A stretch of 14,670 bases of DNA from an uncultured Oscillibacter sp. (GTDB lineage: Bacteria; Bacillota; Clostridia; Oscillospirales; Oscillospiraceae): positions 1-14,670 of the forward strand of contig URXS01000047.1 of assembly GCA_900551885.1 (NCBI GenBank). The letters run 5' to 3'. The position numbers and the translations under genes are program-made. Under the pieces are notes generated by a model that was not told the DNA's origin, searched no databases, and was given only the letters and a program-made list of their open reading frames with translations. Of this stretch, positions 12,747-14,670 are shown in pieces. Each line of letters starts with the position of its first letter. Position 1 is the stretch's first letter.

Positions 12747-13271
12747 TCAGTTCTGGACCTCTACCTGGTCCAGCTCCAGCTCCACCGGGGTCTCCCGGCC
12801 GAACATGGAAACCATGACGCTGACCCGGTTCTTCTCGGGCTCGATCTCCTCCACCACGCCGGTAAAGCTGGCGAGAGGACCGTCCACGATCCGGACGTGG
12901 TCGCCCACGTTGTAGTTGACCACGATCTCATGCTTCTCCATACCCATGGCAAGGACCTCTTCCTCCGTCAGAGGAATGGGCTTGTTGGCGGAGCCCACGA
13001 AACCGGTGACGCCGCGGACGTTGCGCACCAGATGCCACGTATCATCTGTCATGACCATCTTCACCAGCACGTAGCCGGGGAAGACCTTCCGCTCCACCTC
13101 TTTGGTGGCGCCGGATTCCGTGACTTCCGTGACGGTCTCCATGGGGATCTCGATCCGCAGGATCATATCCTCCATGCCGCGGCCGTTGACGAATTTCTCA
13201 ATGCTGGTCTTGACGGCGTTCTCATAGCCGGAATAGGTATGAACGACATACCACTTCGCGCTGTCTGACAT
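12747..13271 (-). CDS. nusG: Transcription termination/antitermination factor NusG
   Basis: NusG binds RNA polymerase, adjusts pausing and can link it to Rho or the ribosome. The 174-residue protein has the N-terminal NGN domain (about 5-100; KWYVVHTYSGYENAV, then KVFPGYVLVKM and the VTGFVG stretch) and a C-terminal KOW domain (about 122-172; VGDHVRIVDGPLASFTGVV). The ATG at 13271 follows AAGGAGCGGT. It is 12 bases after secE, the classic pairing, and precedes rplK after a 138-base spacer with hairpins. Length and motifs are normal. Confidence 0.97.
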   Translation of the reverse strand: MSDSAKWYVVHTYSGYENAVKTSIEKFVNGRGMEDMILRIEIPMETVTEVTESGATKEVERKVFPGYVLVKMVMTDDTWHLVRNVRGVTGFVGSANKPIPLTEEEVLAMGMEKHEIVVNYNVGDHVRIVDGPLASFTGVVEEIEPEKNRVSVMVSMFGRETPVELELDQVEVQN

Positions 13272-13283
13272 ACCGTCCGCTCC

Positions 13284-13496
13284 TTAACCCAGAACGCTGA
13301 CGATCATCTGGACGGCGGTGACCGCCACGAAATCGAAGATCCAGATGCAGGCGCCGATGATCAGGGAGCACAGCAGCACCGTGCCGGTGTTGGCGATCAC
13401 GGTCTTGCGGGTAGGCCATACGACCTTCTTCAGTTCGCTTTTCATCTCGCGGAACCAGAGGCCGCGATCCTTCTTCTTCTTGACTTCTTCTGCCAT
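13284..13496 (-). CDS. secE: Preprotein translocase subunit SecE
   Basis: SecE clamps SecY in the membrane protein-conducting channel. The 70-residue, short Gram-positive type has a Lys-rich N-terminus (MAEEVKKKKDRG), the amphipathic helix with the signature ELKKVVWPTRKT (21-32), and one membrane segment (about 37-60). The ATG at 13496 has only a modest ribosome site (AAAGGGCGTG). It lies 36 bases after rpmG and 12 before nusG, in the conserved order, and is probably driven by the promoter at 13828-13856. Confidence 0.96.
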   Translation of the reverse strand: MAEEVKKKKDRGLWFREMKSELKKVVWPTRKTVIANTGTVLLCSLIIGACIWIFDFVAVTAVQMIVSVLG

Positions 13497-13532
13497 TTAC
13501 GTTACACGCCCTTTCTCATTTTCGTAATGGGA

Positions 13533-13682
13533 TCACTTGGTCTCGCTGTGGAGCGTGTGCTTCTTGCAGAAGGGGCAATACTTGTTCAGTTCCAGCTTGT
13601 CCGGCGTGTTCTTCTTGTTCTTCATGGTATTGTAGTTTCTCTGCTTGCACTCGTTGCATCTTAAAGTGACTTTCACGCGCAT
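13533..13682 (-). CDS. rpmG: 50S ribosomal protein L33
   Basis: A 49-residue protein of the large ribosomal subunit. It begins MRVKVTLRCNECKQRNYNT and ends KKHTLHSETK. Four cysteines, C9, C12, C36 and C39, form two CxxC pairs, so this is the zinc-binding (C+) form. The ATG at 13682 is seven bases after AGGAGGTG. It is the first gene after the strong promoter at 13828-13856 and is followed by secE and nusG, the usual clostridial order. A longer frame in another phase over this stretch is a shadow. Confidence 0.95.
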   Translation of the reverse strand: MRVKVTLRCNECKQRNYNTMKNKKNTPDKLELNKYCPFCKKHTLHSETK

Positions 13683-13704
13683 CTAACGGCACCTCCTTAT
13701 TATT

Positions 13705-13733
13705 GGTATCCTTCCCGGCTGGCCGGGGATACC
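13705..13733 (-). other. Hairpin in the rpmG leader next to the ribosome site
   Basis: GGTATCC (13705-13711) pairs with GGATACC (13727-13733); a CCGG/CCGG inner stem (13715-13718 with 13723-13726) has a 4-base loop and is separated by a short bulge. It stands just ahead of the AGGAGGTG of rpmG in a leader of about 140 bases. A role in translation control is possible, not shown. Confidence 0.5.
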
Positions 13734-13827
13734 GACTGCCTCCCTGCGTGGGAAAAGGTGCCTTCCGCCGCGGCCGAAAAGCGAAAAAAGCGCACGACAA
13801 AAAAGCCCTTTTTCACAGGTAAGAACG

Positions 13828-13856
13828 ATTGTAGCACAGTTCAAGCCGCCGGTCAA
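13828..13856 (-). promoter_or_regulatory. Housekeeping promoter of rpmG-secE-nusG-rplK-rplA
   Basis: On the minus strand TTGACC (13851-13856) and TACAAT (13828-13833) are 17 bases apart, just downstream of the acetyltransferase gene. No other strong promoter was found between here and rplA, so this probably drives the whole set. Confidence 0.9.
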
Positions 13857-13885
13857 CTGTTTTTTCCGAAAAAATGTCAGCTTTT

Positions 13886-14473
13886 TCAGGGTTTCCCGTT
13901 GGGTCCGGAATAGGCCTCCAGCACCGCTGCCACCTGCGACTGCGGCAGGGCGGACAAAGGCACCGGCGCCGCCGGCTCCGGTCCCCGGGGCGCCAGCTCC
14001 TTCTCATACCACAGCACGTCGTGCCAGGCGCCGTTCTTGTAGCCGGCCAGGCGCTGGACCGCCGTCAGGCCGAATCCCATGGACTGGTGCAGCGCCTGGC
14101 TGGCGGGGTTGGGCGAGGTCACCAGGGCGTGGGCCGACAGGACCCCCTGCATGGTCAGCAGCTCCATCAACGCGCCGTACAGCCGCCGCCCCAGTCCCCG
14201 GCCTCTGGCAGCGCGGTCCAGGTACACGGACAGCTCCGCGTTCCACTGATAGGCGGCCCGTTCCATGTGCCGGTGGGCATAGGCATAGCCCAGGATCTTC
14301 CCGTCCTCCTGCCACACCAGGTAAGGGTACGCTGCCAAAATCCCGGCGATCCGGGTGGCAAACTCTACCTGAGTGGGCAACGTATATTCAAAGGTGATGG
14401 ATGTGTCGATATACTGGCCGTAAATAGCCAGCAGCTCCGCCGTGTCGGCGGTGGTCGCCATACGAATGCCCAT
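13886..14473 (-). CDS. GNAT family N-acetyltransferase (phosphinothricin acetyltransferase-like)
   Basis: It should transfer an acetyl group from acetyl-CoA to an amino group; the substrate is unknown. The 195-residue protein has the acetyl-CoA loop RAARGRGLGRRLYG (87-100), the second motif NPASQALHQSMGF (122-134), and the opening IRMATTADTAELLAIYGQYI with SITFEYTLPT (25-34), which recalls the Pat/YwnH group (phosphinothricin or methionine sulfoximine). From about 161 a Pro/Ala-rich tail of 35 residues extends past the domain. The ATG at 14473 is seven bases after GGGAGG; an upstream ATG at 14518 would add 15 residues with no ribosome site. A promoter lies at 14509-14537. Resistance function is not implied by the family alone. 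Confidence 0.88.
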   Translation of the reverse strand: MGIRMATTADTAELLAIYGQYIDTSITFEYTLPTQVEFATRIAGILAAYPYLVWQEDGKILGYAYAHRHMERAAYQWNAELSVYLDRAARGRGLGRRLYGALMELLTMQGVLSAHALVTSPNPASQALHQSMGFGLTAVQRLAGYKNGAWHDVLWYEKELAPRGPEPAAPVPLSALPQSQVAAVLEAYSGPNGKP

Positions 14474-14508
14474 AAAAGGTCCTCCCTTTTCACACAGTAT
14501 TCTTTCCC

Positions 14509-14537
14509 GTTTTACCACAGCTCACGCCTCCGCGCAA
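14509..14537 (-). promoter_or_regulatory. Candidate promoter of the GNAT gene
   Basis: On the minus strand TTGCGC (14532-14537) and TAAAAC (14509-14514) are 17 bases apart, about 36 bases ahead of the start codon. Confidence 0.6.
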
Positions 14538-14542
14538 GTGCC

Positions 14543-14571
14543 TTGCACCGGGGCCGGAGGTATGGTATCAT
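14543..14571 (+). promoter_or_regulatory. Promoter of the gene leaving the window on the right
   Basis: TTGCAC (14543-14548) and TATCAT (14566-14571) are 17 bases apart; a start near 14578 would give a short leader before the ATG at 14615. It stands back to back with the GNAT promoter. Confidence 0.75.
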
Positions 14572-14614
14572 GAAGGCGCTGACAAATACCCGTCATCTGA
14601 AAAGGAGGTCCGTC

Positions 14615-14670
14615 ATGGGACGACGCATCATCCCTCTGTTTTTGACCGCCGCACTGCTGGCGGCGAGCGG
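14615..14670 (+). CDS. N-terminus of an exported protein (partial, runs off the window)
   Basis: Only 18 full codons are visible: MGRRIIPLFLTAALLAAS. A positively charged start followed by a hydrophobic run is a signal peptide or a lipoprotein leader; the lipobox, if any, would be just outside the window. The ATG is seven bases after AAGGAGG and downstream of a good promoter. Nothing more can be said about the function. Confidence 0.75.
   Translation, partial: MGRRIIPLFLTAALLAAS

Noticed and set aside
13860..13874. T6/A6 inverted repeat after the GNAT gene as terminator
   Set aside because: A pure A/T stem with a 3-base loop is too weak to call a terminator with confidence.

Overview
The window looks like chromosomal DNA from a GC-rich member of the Bacillota, class Clostridia. 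The protein sequences feel closest to gut Oscillospiraceae (Flavonifractor or Pseudoflavonifractor-like), but that is recognition from memory and not a search. Supporting signs are strong AGGAGG ribosome sites, consensus housekeeping promoters with 17-base spacers, a DUF1292 protein, a 6S-like RNA with a clostridial-type layout, and the order rpmG-secE-nusG-rplK-rplA-rplJ-rplL. No phage, transposon, CRISPR or defence gene was seen.

Left part (1-6860): a class A penicillin-binding protein on the minus strand is divergent from a plus-strand run. That run is a DUF1292 protein, a probable 6S RNA with its own terminator, a membrane-anchored parvulin-type foldase, and a two-gene operon (tcdA-like tRNA-modification enzyme plus a DUF554 membrane protein) whose genes overlap by one base. 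A strong bidirectional terminator closes it.

Middle (6861-9862): two ECF sigma factor modules lie in tandem on the minus strand. Each has a sigma gene followed at once (4-base overlap or 3-base gap) by a single-pass membrane protein that is probably its anti-sigma or sensor partner. A strong terminator separates the modules.

Right part (9946-13856): the secretion, elongation and ribosomal protein cluster on the minus strand. It starts from a consensus promoter ahead of rpmG and runs through secE, nusG, rplK and rplA. rplJ-rplL then has its own consensus promoter, an L10 leader with an attenuator-like terminator, and a final terminator. rplL is broken by a one-base frameshift in the sequence as given; because L7/L12 is needed for normal growth, a sequence error is the most likely cause. 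The intergenic spaces of this cluster are full of consecutive hairpins, most strikingly seven in about 210 bases between rplA and rplJ.

Far right (13886-14670): a minus-strand GNAT acetyltransferase and the first 56 bases of a divergent plus-strand gene for an exported protein.

Most of the window is ordinary core genome. The points worth a second look are the rplL frameshift, the hairpin arrays, the 6S-like RNA, the L10 leader attenuator and the tandem ECF modules. I found no convincing new multi-gene system.
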